A stretch of 64,000 bases of DNA from DASRZM01 sp035686365 (GTDB taxonomy: Bacteria > Pseudomonadota > Gammaproteobacteria > Xanthomonadales > Xanthomonadaceae). Position numbers and translations under genes: made by a program. The notes below the pieces were generated by a model. The model searched no databases. It was given only the letters and a program-made list of their open reading frames with translations, and was not told the DNA's origin. The stretch spans positions 1 to 64,000 of the forward strand of contig DASRZM010000119.1 in assembly GCA_035686365.1 (NCBI GenBank), given 5' to 3'. Positions 1 to 8,694 of this stretch are shown here, in pieces (the stretch's first letter is position 1; every line of letters starts with the position of its first letter).

Positions 1-410
1 GCGTACACGGCATCGGTGGCGTCTTCTTCAAGTCGAGGGATCCGGCTGCGCTGGCGCAGTGGTACCGCGACAAGCTCGGCTTCGATGTGCAGGAGTGGGG
101 CGGCGCCGCCTTCGTGTGGGACCGCGTCGACACCGGCGAGCGTGCCTACACCGTTTGGGGCCCGTTCCGCGACGATACCGAGTACTTCCAGCCCAGCGAC
201 CGCCCGTACATGGTCAACCTGCGCGTGGACGACCTGGACGCGATGCTCGCCGCCCTGCGGGCCGACGGCGTACAGGTGCTGGACCGCCGCGAAGACACCG
301 AGAACGGCCGCTTCGGCTACGCGCTGGATCCGGACGGGACCTTGCTGGAGCTGTGGCAGCCCGCTGCGGAGGACCCCTCGCTGGACGACAGCGACGCGGC
401 CGGCGCCTGA
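1..410 (+). CDS. VOC-family (glyoxalase/bleomycin-resistance fold) protein, 5' end outside window
   Basis: This is the 3' part of a gene that begins before the window; the reading frame is open from base 3, so no start codon can be assigned. The visible translation opens with GIGGVFFKSRDPAALAQWY and continues into a KLGF segment, typical of the first beta-alpha unit of vicinal-oxygen-chelate proteins. Further on come PYMVNLRVDDLD and RFGYALDPDGTLLELWQP, the usual VOC C-terminal metal-ligand strand with its final glutamate. The substrate cannot be inferred; VOC proteins include glyoxalases, dioxygenases and antibiotic-binding proteins. The stop codon overlaps the next start (TGATG), so it is probably co-transcribed with tsaB. 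Confidence 0.85.
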   Translation, partial: VHGIGGVFFKSRDPAALAQWYRDKLGFDVQEWGGAAFVWDRVDTGERAYTVWGPFRDDTEYFQPSDRPYMVNLRVDDLDAMLAALRADGVQVLDRREDTENGRFGYALDPDGTLLELWQPAAEDPSLDDSDAAGA

Positions 411-1102
411 TGAAGCTGTTGGCGTTCGAGACCGCGACCGAAGCCTGTTCGGTCGCGCTGTGGGTCGATGGCGAGGTGCACGAGCGCTACGGGCTCGCGC
501 CCAGGCGCCACGCCGAACTCGCTCTGCCGTGGGCCGATGTGCTGCTGGCCGGCGCTGGCCTGGATCGCCGTGACCTGGACGCGGTGGCCTGCGGACGCGG
601 ACCCGGCGCGTTCACCGGCGTGCGCCTGGCTGTGGCGCTCACCCAGGGCATTGCGCTGGGACTTTCGCTTCCGGCAGTGGGTGTCTCCACGCTGGCGGCG
701 CTCGCGCTGGATGCCGGGGCCGCCGAGGGCGAGCACGTGCTGGCGGCGATCGATGCGCGCATGGGCGAGGTCTACGCGGCCGAGTTCGTGCGGACCGCCG
801 ATGGCGTGGAGGCGATCGGCGAGGAACGGCTGGCGGCGCCGGCCGCGCTGGAGCTGCCGCGCCCGCAGCGCCTGCACGGGGTCGGCAGCGGCTTTGCAAC
901 TGCCGGCGGTGTACTGCTCTCGCGCCTGGACGGGGCGCTGGTTTCAGTCGATGCAGCGGCGCTCCCGCGTGCGAGCGCCGTGGCCCGGCTGGCGGCACGG
1001 ATCCATGAAGCCGGAGGCGGCGTCGATCCGGCCCGGCTGGAGCCGGCCTACCTGCGCGACAAGGTCGCCTTCACGCTGGCCGAGCGTGACCGCATCCGAT
1101 AG
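410..1102 (+). CDS. tsaB: tRNA threonylcarbamoyladenosine biosynthesis protein TsaB
   Basis: TsaB is the non-catalytic partner of TsaD in making N6-threonylcarbamoyladenosine at position 37 of ANN-decoding tRNAs; it is cytosolic and essential in many bacteria. The protein is 230 residues, the normal TsaB length. It opens MKLLAFETATEACSVAL, the ASKHA-fold N-terminus, and carries GRGPGAFTGVRLAVA, the conserved GPGSFTGLR-like loop. The ATG at 410 overlaps the preceding stop by one base and gives exactly the family N-terminus; in-frame upstream starts would only add out-of-frame VOC sequence. A train of palindromes follows directly after the stop. Confidence 0.95.
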   Translation: MKLLAFETATEACSVALWVDGEVHERYGLAPRRHAELALPWADVLLAGAGLDRRDLDAVACGRGPGAFTGVRLAVALTQGIALGLSLPAVGVSTLAALALDAGAAEGEHVLAAIDARMGEVYAAEFVRTADGVEAIGEERLAAPAALELPRPQRLHGVGSGFATAGGVLLSRLDGALVSVDAAALPRASAVARLAARIHEAGGGVDPARLEPAYLRDKVAFTLAERDRIR

Positions 1103-1103
1103 G

Positions 1104-1248
1104 GAACCTCTGAACTGGTTCGGAGGTTCGCGCGCCATGGATGGCGCGCTCGCGGATCAAGCACGCAAGTGCTTGATCCGGCGGAGCCGGGTCCGGACAT
1201 GTGCCGGACTCGGCGAGTCTGATCAAGTCCAGGATGGACTTGATCAGA
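1104..1248. repeat. Hairpin-train repeat (family A, best copy) between convergent tsaB and msrA
   Basis: Five consecutive inverted repeats fill this gap. (1) GAACCTCTGAAC at 1104-1115 pairs with 1118-1129 with one mismatch. (2) GCGCGCCAT at 1130-1138 pairs perfectly with 1141-1149. (3) GGATCAAGCAC at 1154-1164 pairs perfectly with 1169-1179 around a GCAA loop. (4) GCCGGGTCCGG at 1186-1196 pairs with 1204-1214 with one mismatch. (5) TCTGATCAAGTCC at 1218-1230 pairs perfectly with 1236-1248 around AGGAT. Hairpins 1-3 recur nearly unchanged at 17.4 kb and 48.2 kb. The position between two convergent genes would suit a bidirectional terminator, which is inference. Confidence 0.85.
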
Positions 1249-1258
1249 CCTTCCATAG

Positions 1259-1891
1259 TCACGGCTCACTGCCCCAGATCTGCTCCAGCCGCTGGTCGCG
1301 GGCGCAGTTCCATCGGTAGTAGCGGTATCGCACCGGGTTCTTCAGGTAGTAATCCTGGTGGTAGTCCTCGGCCGGATGGAAGGTCGATGCCGACTCGATC
1401 GTGGTGGCGATCGGCTTGCCGAAGCGTTCCTGCAGTGTCTGCCTGGACGCTTCGGCGAGCTCGCGCTCGTGCGACCCGTCCACGAAGATCGCGCTGCGGT
1501 ACTGCGAGCCCACGTCGCAGAACTGGCGGTCGACCGCGAACGGATCGACGTTGCGCCAGAACACTTCCAGCAGCGTGGCGTAATCCACTTTGTCCGGATC
1601 GTAGGTGATCTGCACCGCCTCTGCGTGGCCGGTGCCGCCGGCCGAAACCTCGCGGTAGGTCGGGTCGGGCGTCGTGCCGCCGATATAGCCCGAGACCGTG
1701 GACACCACGCCCGGCAGTTTGTCGAACGGCGGTTCCATGCACCAGAAGCAGCCGCCGGCAAAGGTCGCCACCGCCAGGCCGGTAGCGACTTCCACCCGTT
1801 GCGACTGCGGTGCCGTGTCCTGTGCCGTGCGGGCCAGGGCGGGGGCAAGCAGCAGCAAAGCCAGCGCCGATGCCAGCCGGGCGCCGCTCAC
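1259..1891 (-). CDS. msrA: Peptide-methionine (S)-S-oxide reductase MsrA, exported form
   Basis: Reduces the S-epimer of methionine sulfoxide in oxidised proteins. The 210-residue product starts with a hydrophobic signal sequence (residues 5-20, then a small-residue cleavage region), so it should act in the periplasm. The catalytic motif is GGCFWCMEPPF with nucleophile Cys48; GYIGG, TGHAE and GSQYRS follow as in the family, and a C-terminal Cys in RWNCARDQ may resolve the disulfide. The GTG start at 1891 overlaps the msrB stop by 4 bases, and longer reading-frame extensions would run through msrB out of frame. With msrB it forms a two-gene unit repairing both sulfoxide epimers outside the cytoplasm. 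A second, leaderless MsrA lies at 60.3 kb. Confidence 0.92.
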   Translation of the reverse strand: MSGARLASALALLLLAPALARTAQDTAPQSQRVEVATGLAVATFAGGCFWCMEPPFDKLPGVVSTVSGYIGGTTPDPTYREVSAGGTGHAEAVQITYDPDKVDYATLLEVFWRNVDPFAVDRQFCDVGSQYRSAIFVDGSHERELAEASRQTLQERFGKPIATTIESASTFHPAEDYHQDYYLKNPVRYRYYRWNCARDQRLEQIWGSEP

Positions 1892-2400
1892 GTGCGCAAC
1901 TCCGGCAGGGGCTGGCCGGCCGGGACGAACCGCAGGGCCAGGCCGTTGTTGCACCAGCGCTCGCCGCGCGGCGGCGGGCCGTCGTCGAACACGTGGCCCT
2001 GGTGGCCGCCGCAGCGCGCGCAGTGGTATTCGGTGCGGGGCCACACCAGCCTGAAATCGGTCCGCGTACCGATGTGGCCCTGGATCGGCCGGGTGAAGCT
2101 CGGCCAGCCGGTGCCGCTGTCGTACTTGTGCCGCGATTCGAACATCGGCAGGAAGCAGGCCGCACACACGTAGGTGCCTTCGCGTTTCTCCCCGTTCAGC
2201 GGGCTGCTGCCGGGCGGCTCGGTGTCCTCCTCGAACAGGATCCGGTAGCGCGCCGGCTCGAGCAGTTCGCGCCACTGGTCGCTGGACCTGTCGAGGCGCT
2301 CGACGCCGCCGATCGCGACCTCCACGCGATCGTCGCAGGAAGCGGCCAGCGGCAGCAGGCCCAGGATCGAAAGGCCCTCCAGGAATCGTCGTCGCTGCAT
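1888..2400 (-). CDS. msrB: Peptide-methionine (R)-S-oxide reductase MsrB, exported (Tat-type signal, possible lipoprotein)
   Basis: Reduces the R-epimer of methionine sulfoxide. The 170-residue protein has an N-terminal MQRRRFLEG motif resembling a twin-arginine signal, a hydrophobic stretch, and Cys22 in LAASC that could be lipidated, although the lipobox is imperfect. Two CXXC pairs (CAAC and CARC) are the structural zinc site, and RWCNNGLALRF near the C-terminus holds the catalytic cysteine of the usual RYCxN motif. The start at 2400 was chosen because GGAGG lies just upstream and the signal sequence begins there; the open frame to 2514 lacks such support. It is followed by msrA with a 4-base overlap. 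Confidence 0.92.
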   Translation of the reverse strand: MQRRRFLEGLSILGLLPLAASCDDRVEVAIGGVERLDRSSDQWRELLEPARYRILFEEDTEPPGSSPLNGEKREGTYVCAACFLPMFESRHKYDSGTGWPSFTRPIQGHIGTRTDFRLVWPRTEYHCARCGGHQGHVFDDGPPPRGERWCNNGLALRFVPAGQPLPELRT

Positions 2401-2528
2401 TGGACCTCCGGCGGTCGGGTCTCCCATTGGACATCCATCGGCGTGAACCGTTCCAGCACCGGTACGCTCGCCTGGTCGCGACTCCGGGTCGTTTCGACCG
2501 GGAATGGACCGCAAAGGGCCCGGCGGCG

Positions 2529-2545
2529 GGCCGGTCCGACCGGCC
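2529..2545 (-). terminator. Hairpin immediately after the mgtE stop
   Basis: GGCCGGT at 2529-2535 and ACCGGCC at 2539-2545 form a perfect 7-bp stem with a CCG loop. It abuts the mgtE stop codon (2546-2548 on the minus strand). There is no following U-tract, so it may stabilise the 3' end or pause polymerase rather than act as a classical intrinsic terminator. Confidence 0.4.
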
Positions 2546-3907
2546 TCAGTGCAGCAGCAGCAGCGTTCCCAGTCCTAGGAAGGCGAAGAAGCCGATCGCG
2601 TCGGTGGTGACCGTGACCACGATGCTGCCGGCGATCGCCGGGTCGATGTTCATGCGCTTGAGCACGAGCGGAATGGCCACGCCGGCCAGGGCGGCGCACA
2701 CCAGCGTGATCACCATGGCCGCGGCGATGGCCACGGCGATCATCGCGCTGCGGAACCAGGCGAAGGCCACCACGCCGACCACCAGCGCCCAGATCAGGCC
2801 GTTGAGCACGCCCACGGTGAGTTCCTTCACCAGCAGCGGCCGTGCATTGTCGCGGCCGAGCTGGCCCAGGGCGATGCCGCGCACCGTGAGCGTCATGGCC
2901 TGCAGGCCCGCATTGCCGCCCATGCTGGCCACGATCGGCATCAGCACCGCCAGCGCCACCACCGCCTCGAGGGTCGCCTCGAACTGGCCGATGATCGAGG
3001 CCACCACGAATGCCGAGACCAGGTTGACCCCCAGCCACAGTGAGCGCCGGCGCACGGCGCGCGTGGCCGGCGCGAACAGGTCCTCGTCCTCGTCCAGGCC
3101 GGCGGCGCCCAGCACCTGGTGCTCGGCCTGCTCGCGGATGATGTCGACCACATCGTCGACGGTGATGCGCCCCAGCAGGATGTTGCTGTCGTCGACCACC
3201 GGGGCGCTGACCCAGTCGTAGTCCTCGAAGCGGCTGGCCACGTCGCTGGCCATGGTGGCGACGTGGATCGCCGGCTGCTCGCCCTGGATGAGTTCGTTGA
3301 TCGGCGTGGACGGCTCGGCCGTGATCAGGCTCGCCAGCGGCAGCCGGCCCAGGTACTGGTGGCGCCGCGAGACCACGTAGATGTGATCGGTGTTCTCGGG
3401 CAGTTCGCCGCGCAGGCGCAGGTAGCGCAGGACCACGTCCACGGTGACGTCCGAACGCACCGTGATCACTTCCGGGTTCATCAGGCGCCCGGCGGTGTCC
3501 TCCGGGTAGGACAGCGCCTGCTCGAGCCGCTCGCGGTTCTCGCGGTCCATCGAGCGCAGCACTTCCTCGATGACCTGGTCGGGCAGGTCGTCGACCAGTT
3601 CGGCGAGGTCGTCGATGTCCAGACTCTCGGCCGCGGCGACGATCTCTTCGGGGTCCATGCCGGCCAGCAGGCCCTCGCGGACCTCCTCGCCGACGTGCAC
3701 GAGTACCTCGCCGTCGTCCTCCGGATCGACCAGGCCCCAGACGATCTCGCGCTTGGCCGGGGGCAGCGACTCGAGCAGGTGGCCGATCTCCGCAGGCGAG
3801 AGCGTGTTGACCAGCCGCCGTACCGGGCCCAGGCGGCCGGCTTCCAGCGCCTCGCTGAGCAGCGAGAGCTGGCGCGCGGTCTTGTCCTGGCGGCGGCGCT
3901 CGGTCAT
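2546..3907 (-). CDS. mgtE: Magnesium transporter MgtE
   Basis: A 453-residue MgtE-family divalent cation channel of the inner membrane. The order is canonical: an acidic alpha-superhelical N-domain (about residues 1-135, many Glu/Asp), a CBS pair (about 140-265) whose Mg2+-bound state closes the pore, a connecting helix, then five membrane segments (about 290-453). Recognisable segments include PEDTAGRLM at the N-domain/CBS junction, MGGNAGLQ in the pore region, and the final TTDAIGFFAFLGLGTL helix. It is the normal length. It lies downstream of the 2OG oxygenase gene on the same strand but is separated from it by 54 bases, so co-transcription is uncertain. Confidence 0.95.
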   Translation of the reverse strand: MTERRRQDKTARQLSLLSEALEAGRLGPVRRLVNTLSPAEIGHLLESLPPAKREIVWGLVDPEDDGEVLVHVGEEVREGLLAGMDPEEIVAAAESLDIDDLAELVDDLPDQVIEEVLRSMDRENRERLEQALSYPEDTAGRLMNPEVITVRSDVTVDVVLRYLRLRGELPENTDHIYVVSRRHQYLGRLPLASLITAEPSTPINELIQGEQPAIHVATMASDVASRFEDYDWVSAPVVDDSNILLGRITVDDVVDIIREQAEHQVLGAAGLDEDEDLFAPATRAVRRRSLWLGVNLVSAFVVASIIGQFEATLEAVVALAVLMPIVASMGGNAGLQAMTLTVRGIALGQLGRDNARPLLVKELTVGVLNGLIWALVVGVVAFAWFRSAMIAVAIAAAMVITLVCAALAGVAIPLVLKRMNIDPAIAGSIVVTVTTDAIGFFAFLGLGTLLLLH

Positions 3908-3961
3908 TGCGGGCTCCGGTTCGTCGCGGAGTTCATCGGCGGCGTTGGCCGCGGGCCTGCC

Positions 3962-4900
3962 TCAGCGCGGGCGCCGTCGGGCCGCCAGCCGCCGGGCGAA
4001 CCAGCCCATGCGTCCGACCGGACCTTGCTGCAGCGCCGCCTTGGCACCTTCCAGTTCGGTGGTGAGGCTGGAGATGTCGCGATACAGTCGTTGCAGGTGC
4101 ATGTCCCGGCGCGTGAGCAGCACGCGCAGCTCCTGCACGTCGGCCTCGCCCAGCGTGAAGCCGGGCGCGAAGCGTGCCGGCAGCGGACGGTCGACGTAGA
4201 TCGTGGAGTGGGTATCGGCCAGTTCCCCGGCTGGCCGGGTGCGCGTGTAGAAGTACAGCGCCACCGATTTGCGGGTGAGCTGCCGGCGCTCGGCGGGCAG
4301 GTCGATCGGTGGAAAGCCATGCCAGCTCCACTCGGTGGTTTCGAAGATCACGCAGCGGTTGAAAAGCGGCGCGATCGTCGTGACCGCGTCGTGCTCGCTG
4401 CGCGGATCGCTGTGCAGCTGCAGCGACCCGCCCCAGTGATCCTGCCACTCGTGGTTGAGGTACACGATCAGGTTCAGCCGGCGATGGCTGCCGTCGATCG
4501 GGTGGCGATTGAAGTCGACGTGGGCATCCAGATCCTGGCCGTGCCGGTTCTCGTGGGTACCCCCGCCGAAGTAATGCGGGTCGTACTGCAGATCCGGGAT
4601 GCCGGTGACGCGGCCGACCAGATCGAGAAAGTCGCGCTTCTGGATGGCGTCGTCGAGCAGCGCATAGGCCGGGCCGATCTCGCGCACGCGCTCCACGGTG
4701 GACTTGTTGCCCAGCTCGCCGGCCTCGTTTCGGGCATTTCCCGCTTCGAAAGGCGGGAACTCGGCCAGCAGGCGCTCGGCGTAGTCCGGCCGCAGAAAGC
4801 CGTCGATCACCACATGGCGGAACGGCTGTGCGTGCTGGAATTGCGCGCTCAAGGCGTCGGCATTCTGGCGCACAGGGTCGGCGACGATTGCGGCGGACAT
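3962..4900 (-). CDS. 2-oxoglutarate/Fe(II)-dependent oxygenase with C-terminal coiled coil
   Basis: A 312-residue protein of the prolyl-4-hydroxylase-like 2OG-Fe(II) superfamily. The iron triad is visible as His127-X-Asp129 (HVDFNRH) and His194 (WSWHGF), with Arg210 placed to bind 2-oxoglutarate; the double-stranded beta-helix spans roughly residues 95-222. A conserved NLIVYLNHEW strand is typical of family members that hydroxylate proteins or glycans. Residues 255-295 (LRVLLTRRDMHLQRLYRD onward) are predicted coiled coil, followed by a very basic tail ending RRLAARRRPR. The start at 4900 (MSAAIV) was preferred over 4960 because the extension is low-complexity and family members start here. 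The substrate is unknown. Confidence 0.85.
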   Translation of the reverse strand: MSAAIVADPVRQNADALSAQFQHAQPFRHVVIDGFLRPDYAERLLAEFPPFEAGNARNEAGELGNKSTVERVREIGPAYALLDDAIQKRDFLDLVGRVTGIPDLQYDPHYFGGGTHENRHGQDLDAHVDFNRHPIDGSHRRLNLIVYLNHEWQDHWGGSLQLHSDPRSEHDAVTTIAPLFNRCVIFETTEWSWHGFPPIDLPAERRQLTRKSVALYFYTRTRPAGELADTHSTIYVDRPLPARFAPGFTLGEADVQELRVLLTRRDMHLQRLYRDISSLTTELEGAKAALQQGPVGRMGWFARRLAARRRPR

Positions 4901-5020
4901 CGTGTTCTGTTCCCGGGACGGCGCGCCTATGCTGCCTGAGCGGCGCGGCGAAAAGAACACCCGTCGCCGCGGGCGCAGTCGCTGGGGGCTCCGGGGAGCT
5001 TCGAGCAGGGGTCGATGCGG

Positions 5021-5104
5021 GGATCGCCGGCAACGCCGGCTCCTACAGGGCGACGACGATACGAGACGGAAGCGCGAGGACCGCGGGGCGGGCTACGGAG
5101 CGAA
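5021..5104. repeat. Deleted, inverted copy of the 260-bp composite repeat (family B)
   Basis: Read on the minus strand, this segment matches the family-B composites at 31.0, 41.8, 50.2 and 61.0 kb. It has the motif CTGTAGGAGCCGGCG with its GCCGGC palindrome (5023-5048), the same spacer, a CCCCGCGG box and then CGCTCCGTAG. The roughly 95-bp central palindrome present in the other copies is missing, with the junction inside a C/G-rich stretch. The whole gap 4901-5242 between the oxygenase and ptsI has no gene. Confidence 0.75.
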
Positions 5105-5130
5105 GCCGGCGTCGATGCGATGGCGCGGTG

Positions 5131-5238
5131 AGTCGATCGCGGCCATGGGCCGCTCCCACACTTCATCGTCGGTGCGACACCGCGAGTCGATCGCGGCCAT
5201 GGGCCGCTCCCACATTGCATCGTCGGTGCGCGCGCCGG
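5131..5238. repeat. Two tandem 54-bp units, each with a REP-type palindrome
   Basis: The unit at 5131-5184 is repeated at 5185-5238 with few changes. Each holds a REP-like hairpin with arms GCGGCC and GGCCGC (within 5134-5159 and 5188-5213, reverse orientation) and the flanking phrase CATCGTCGGTGCG. The same REP core recurs at 31.2, 42.0, 50.1, 50.2, 50.4, 60.2 and 61.2 kb. It sits just downstream of the ptsI stop. Two units without spacer diversity do not make a CRISPR. Confidence 0.8.
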
Positions 5239-5242
5239 GGCC

Positions 5243-6976
<1,734 letters not shown>

Positions 6977-7246
6977 CTATGCGTCCTCGTCGAAACGGCT
7001 TTCGAACAGGTCCAGGACAGCCTGCATCGCCTCCTCCTCATCGACGCCGGACAGCCGCAGGGTCACGGTGCTGCCCTTGGGCGCCGCCAGCAGCATCACG
7101 CCCATGATGCTCTTGGCGTTGACCTCGCGCCCGGCGCGCGCCAGAACCGCCGCGCTCTGGAACCGCGCCAGCGTCTGCACCAGCCGGGCGGCGGCGCGCG
7201 CATGCAGTCCGAGGCGGTTGCCGACCACGATCTGGCGCTCAAGCAT
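6977..7246 (-). CDS. ptsH: Phosphocarrier protein HPr
   Basis: An 89-residue phosphocarrier between EI and EIIA proteins. His15 lies in GLHARAA, the EI-dependent phosphorylation site. Ser46 lies in NAKSIMGVMLLAA, at exactly the position HprK phosphorylates in Firmicutes; an hprK gene lies 1.4 kb upstream. The start at 7246 gives the usual HPr N-terminus (MLERQIVVGNRLG) and overlaps the end of the EIIA-Man gene by 8 bases, suggesting translational coupling. Its stop is directly followed by the EI start. Confidence 0.95.
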   Translation of the reverse strand: MLERQIVVGNRLGLHARAAARLVQTLARFQSAAVLARAGREVNAKSIMGVMLLAAPKGSTVTLRLSGVDEEEAMQAVLDLFESRFDEDA

Positions 7247-7631
7247 GGTCGATGACGACACCCGACCGTGCGCCGGAGGCGGCAATCTCGACCAGCTCCT
7301 CCAGCGGGCGTTCGGCGTAGTTGAGCACGCGCAGCAGCATCGGCAGGCTGAGGCCGGAGACCCGCCGCACCGGCGTACCCAGGTGGGCGAGCCGGCTGGC
7401 CAGGTTGCTGGGTGAGGCCCCGTACAGGTCGCTCAGGATCAGCACGCCATCGCCGCCGTCGGCGCGCCGCAGCGCTCCGCTGCCCTCGGCCAGCAGCGAG
7501 GGCAGGTCCGCATCGAAGGGCACCTGCATGCATTCCACCGCCAGCGGCAGGTGCCCGAGCATGCGCTGGGCCAGCCGCACCAAGTCCGGGCCCAGGCCCT
7601 CGTGGGTGACCAGGAGGATTCCGACACTCAT
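7239..7631 (-). CDS. PTS EIIA component, mannose (AgaF) family
   Basis: A 130-residue stand-alone EIIA domain of the mannose class. The phospho-acceptor is His10 in LLVTHEGLG; DLYGASPSNLA matches the conserved DLFGGTPCN-like loop next to the active site. No EIIB, EIIC or EIID genes are visible here, so it probably receives phosphate from HPr and signals to other proteins rather than driving sugar uptake. That permease-free layout is known in Xanthomonas-type gammaproteobacteria and some beta- and alphaproteobacteria. It is the first gene of the EIIA-HPr-EI cluster, 171 bases downstream of rapZ. Confidence 0.9.
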   Translation of the reverse strand: MSVGILLVTHEGLGPDLVRLAQRMLGHLPLAVECMQVPFDADLPSLLAEGSGALRRADGGDGVLILSDLYGASPSNLASRLAHLGTPVRRVSGLSLPMLLRVLNYAERPLEELVEIAASGARSGVVIDHA

Positions 7632-7645
7632 TCGGGGATAGTAAC

Positions 7646-7673
7646 CGGGACTCGGGACTCGGGACTCGGGACT
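7646..7673. repeat. Four tandem CGGGACT heptamers
   Basis: Four perfect copies of the 7-bp unit CGGGACT lie in the 171-bp gap between rapZ and the EIIA-Man gene. The rest of the gap (7674-7802) contains only GC-rich sequence, with a CGAGTCCCGGGCCC-like palindromic piece at its far end. Such short GGGACTC tracts could be slippage-prone. Confidence 0.8.
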
Positions 7674-7802
7674 GGCGTCGGGAACCCGCGGCCTAGGAGT
7701 GCTCCACGCCGGTGGACCACGGGTTCTGAATCTCAGTCCAAGGATCCGGATCCACCCCAGGCGCCGGGACTGCGGCGCGCTTTCGAGTCCCGGGCCCCGG
7801 CG

Positions 7803-8687
7803 TTACTCGAGCTCCCGGTGAAACGTGACCACCTGCTCGTAGCCCGCGTTGCGGCAGTGTTCGGCGAGGCGTTCGGCCAGGTAGACCGAGCGATGGCGGC
7901 CGCCGGTGCAGCCGAAGGCGATCGTCAGGTAGCTGCGGGTCTCGGATTCGAAGCGCGGCAGCCAGGCATCGAGGAAGGCGGCGACCGCGCCGGCGAACTC
8001 CTCGACCACGCCGTGGCGGGCGAAATACTCGCGCACTGCCGCGTCGCGACCCGAAAGCGGGCGCAGTGTGGGTTCCCAGTGCGGATTGGGCAGGCAGCGC
8101 GCGTCGAACACATAGTCGGCGTCGGCGGGGACGCCACGCCGGTAGGCGAAGGATTCGAACAGCAGCGACAGGCCCGGTTCGGCGCCGATCGCCAGTTCCG
8201 TGACCACCAGCCGCCGCAGCTGGTGGACGTTGAGGTCGCTGGTGTCGATGGTCCGGTCGGCGATCGCCTGCAGTGGCGCCACGATGCCGCGCTCGGCAGC
8301 GATGGCTTCGGCCAGCGGGGCGCCCTCGTGACTCAGCGGATGACGCCGCCGGGTTTCGCTGTAACGCTTGATCAGCACCTCGTCGCGGGTATCCAGGAAC
8401 ACCAGTGTGTAATCCAGGCCCAGGTCGCCCACCGCCGCCAGCGCCTGCGGCAGGTCGACCAGGTCCTCGACGGGATTGCGCACGTCGATGCCCACCGCCA
8501 GCCGCGGACGCACCAGTGTGCCGGCGCGAATGGTCCGCACCAGCTCGGGCAGCATCTCCGCGGGCAGGTTGTCGACGCAGTAGTAATCCAGGTCCTCGAG
8601 CGTACGCAGCACCACGCTCTTGCCCGAGCCGGACAGTCCGCTGACCACGATCAGCGGGAACACGTGGCCCGGCTGCACCGCGCTCAT
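7803..8687 (-). CDS. rapZ: RNase adapter protein RapZ
   Basis: In E. coli RapZ binds glucosamine-6-phosphate and guides RNase E to the sRNA GlmZ, tuning amino-sugar synthesis for the envelope. The 294-residue protein has a Walker A motif GLSGSGKS at residues 17-24, a Walker B-like VGIDVRNP, and the C-terminal signature FGCTGGRHRSVYLAE, part of the sensor and RNA-binding region. The start at 8687 (MSAVQPGH) gives the family N-terminus. It sits 7 bases after hprK and downstream of ptsN, the usual neighbourhood. No glmS, glmY or glmZ is visible here, so the target RNA is unknown. Confidence 0.94.
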   Translation of the reverse strand: MSAVQPGHVFPLIVVSGLSGSGKSVVLRTLEDLDYYCVDNLPAEMLPELVRTIRAGTLVRPRLAVGIDVRNPVEDLVDLPQALAAVGDLGLDYTLVFLDTRDEVLIKRYSETRRRHPLSHEGAPLAEAIAAERGIVAPLQAIADRTIDTSDLNVHQLRRLVVTELAIGAEPGLSLLFESFAYRRGVPADADYVFDARCLPNPHWEPTLRPLSGRDAAVREYFARHGVVEEFAGAVAAFLDAWLPRFESETRSYLTIAFGCTGGRHRSVYLAERLAEHCRNAGYEQVVTFHRELE

Positions 8688-8694
8688 CGTCCGC

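Noticed and set aside
1259..2434. A 391-codon MsrA with a long N-terminal extension
   Set aside because: The extension is the msrB gene read in another frame; the GTG at 1891 gives a signal peptide and normal MsrA.
3119..4939. A 606-codon plus-strand frame spanning mgtE and the 2OG oxygenase
   Set aside because: The protein is rich in Gln/Val/Asp with no motif and lies antisense to two well-supported genes.
5131..5238. Possible CRISPR array from direct repeats
   Set aside because: There are only two units, they are adjoining and near-identical without spacers, and contain a REP palindrome found elsewhere singly.
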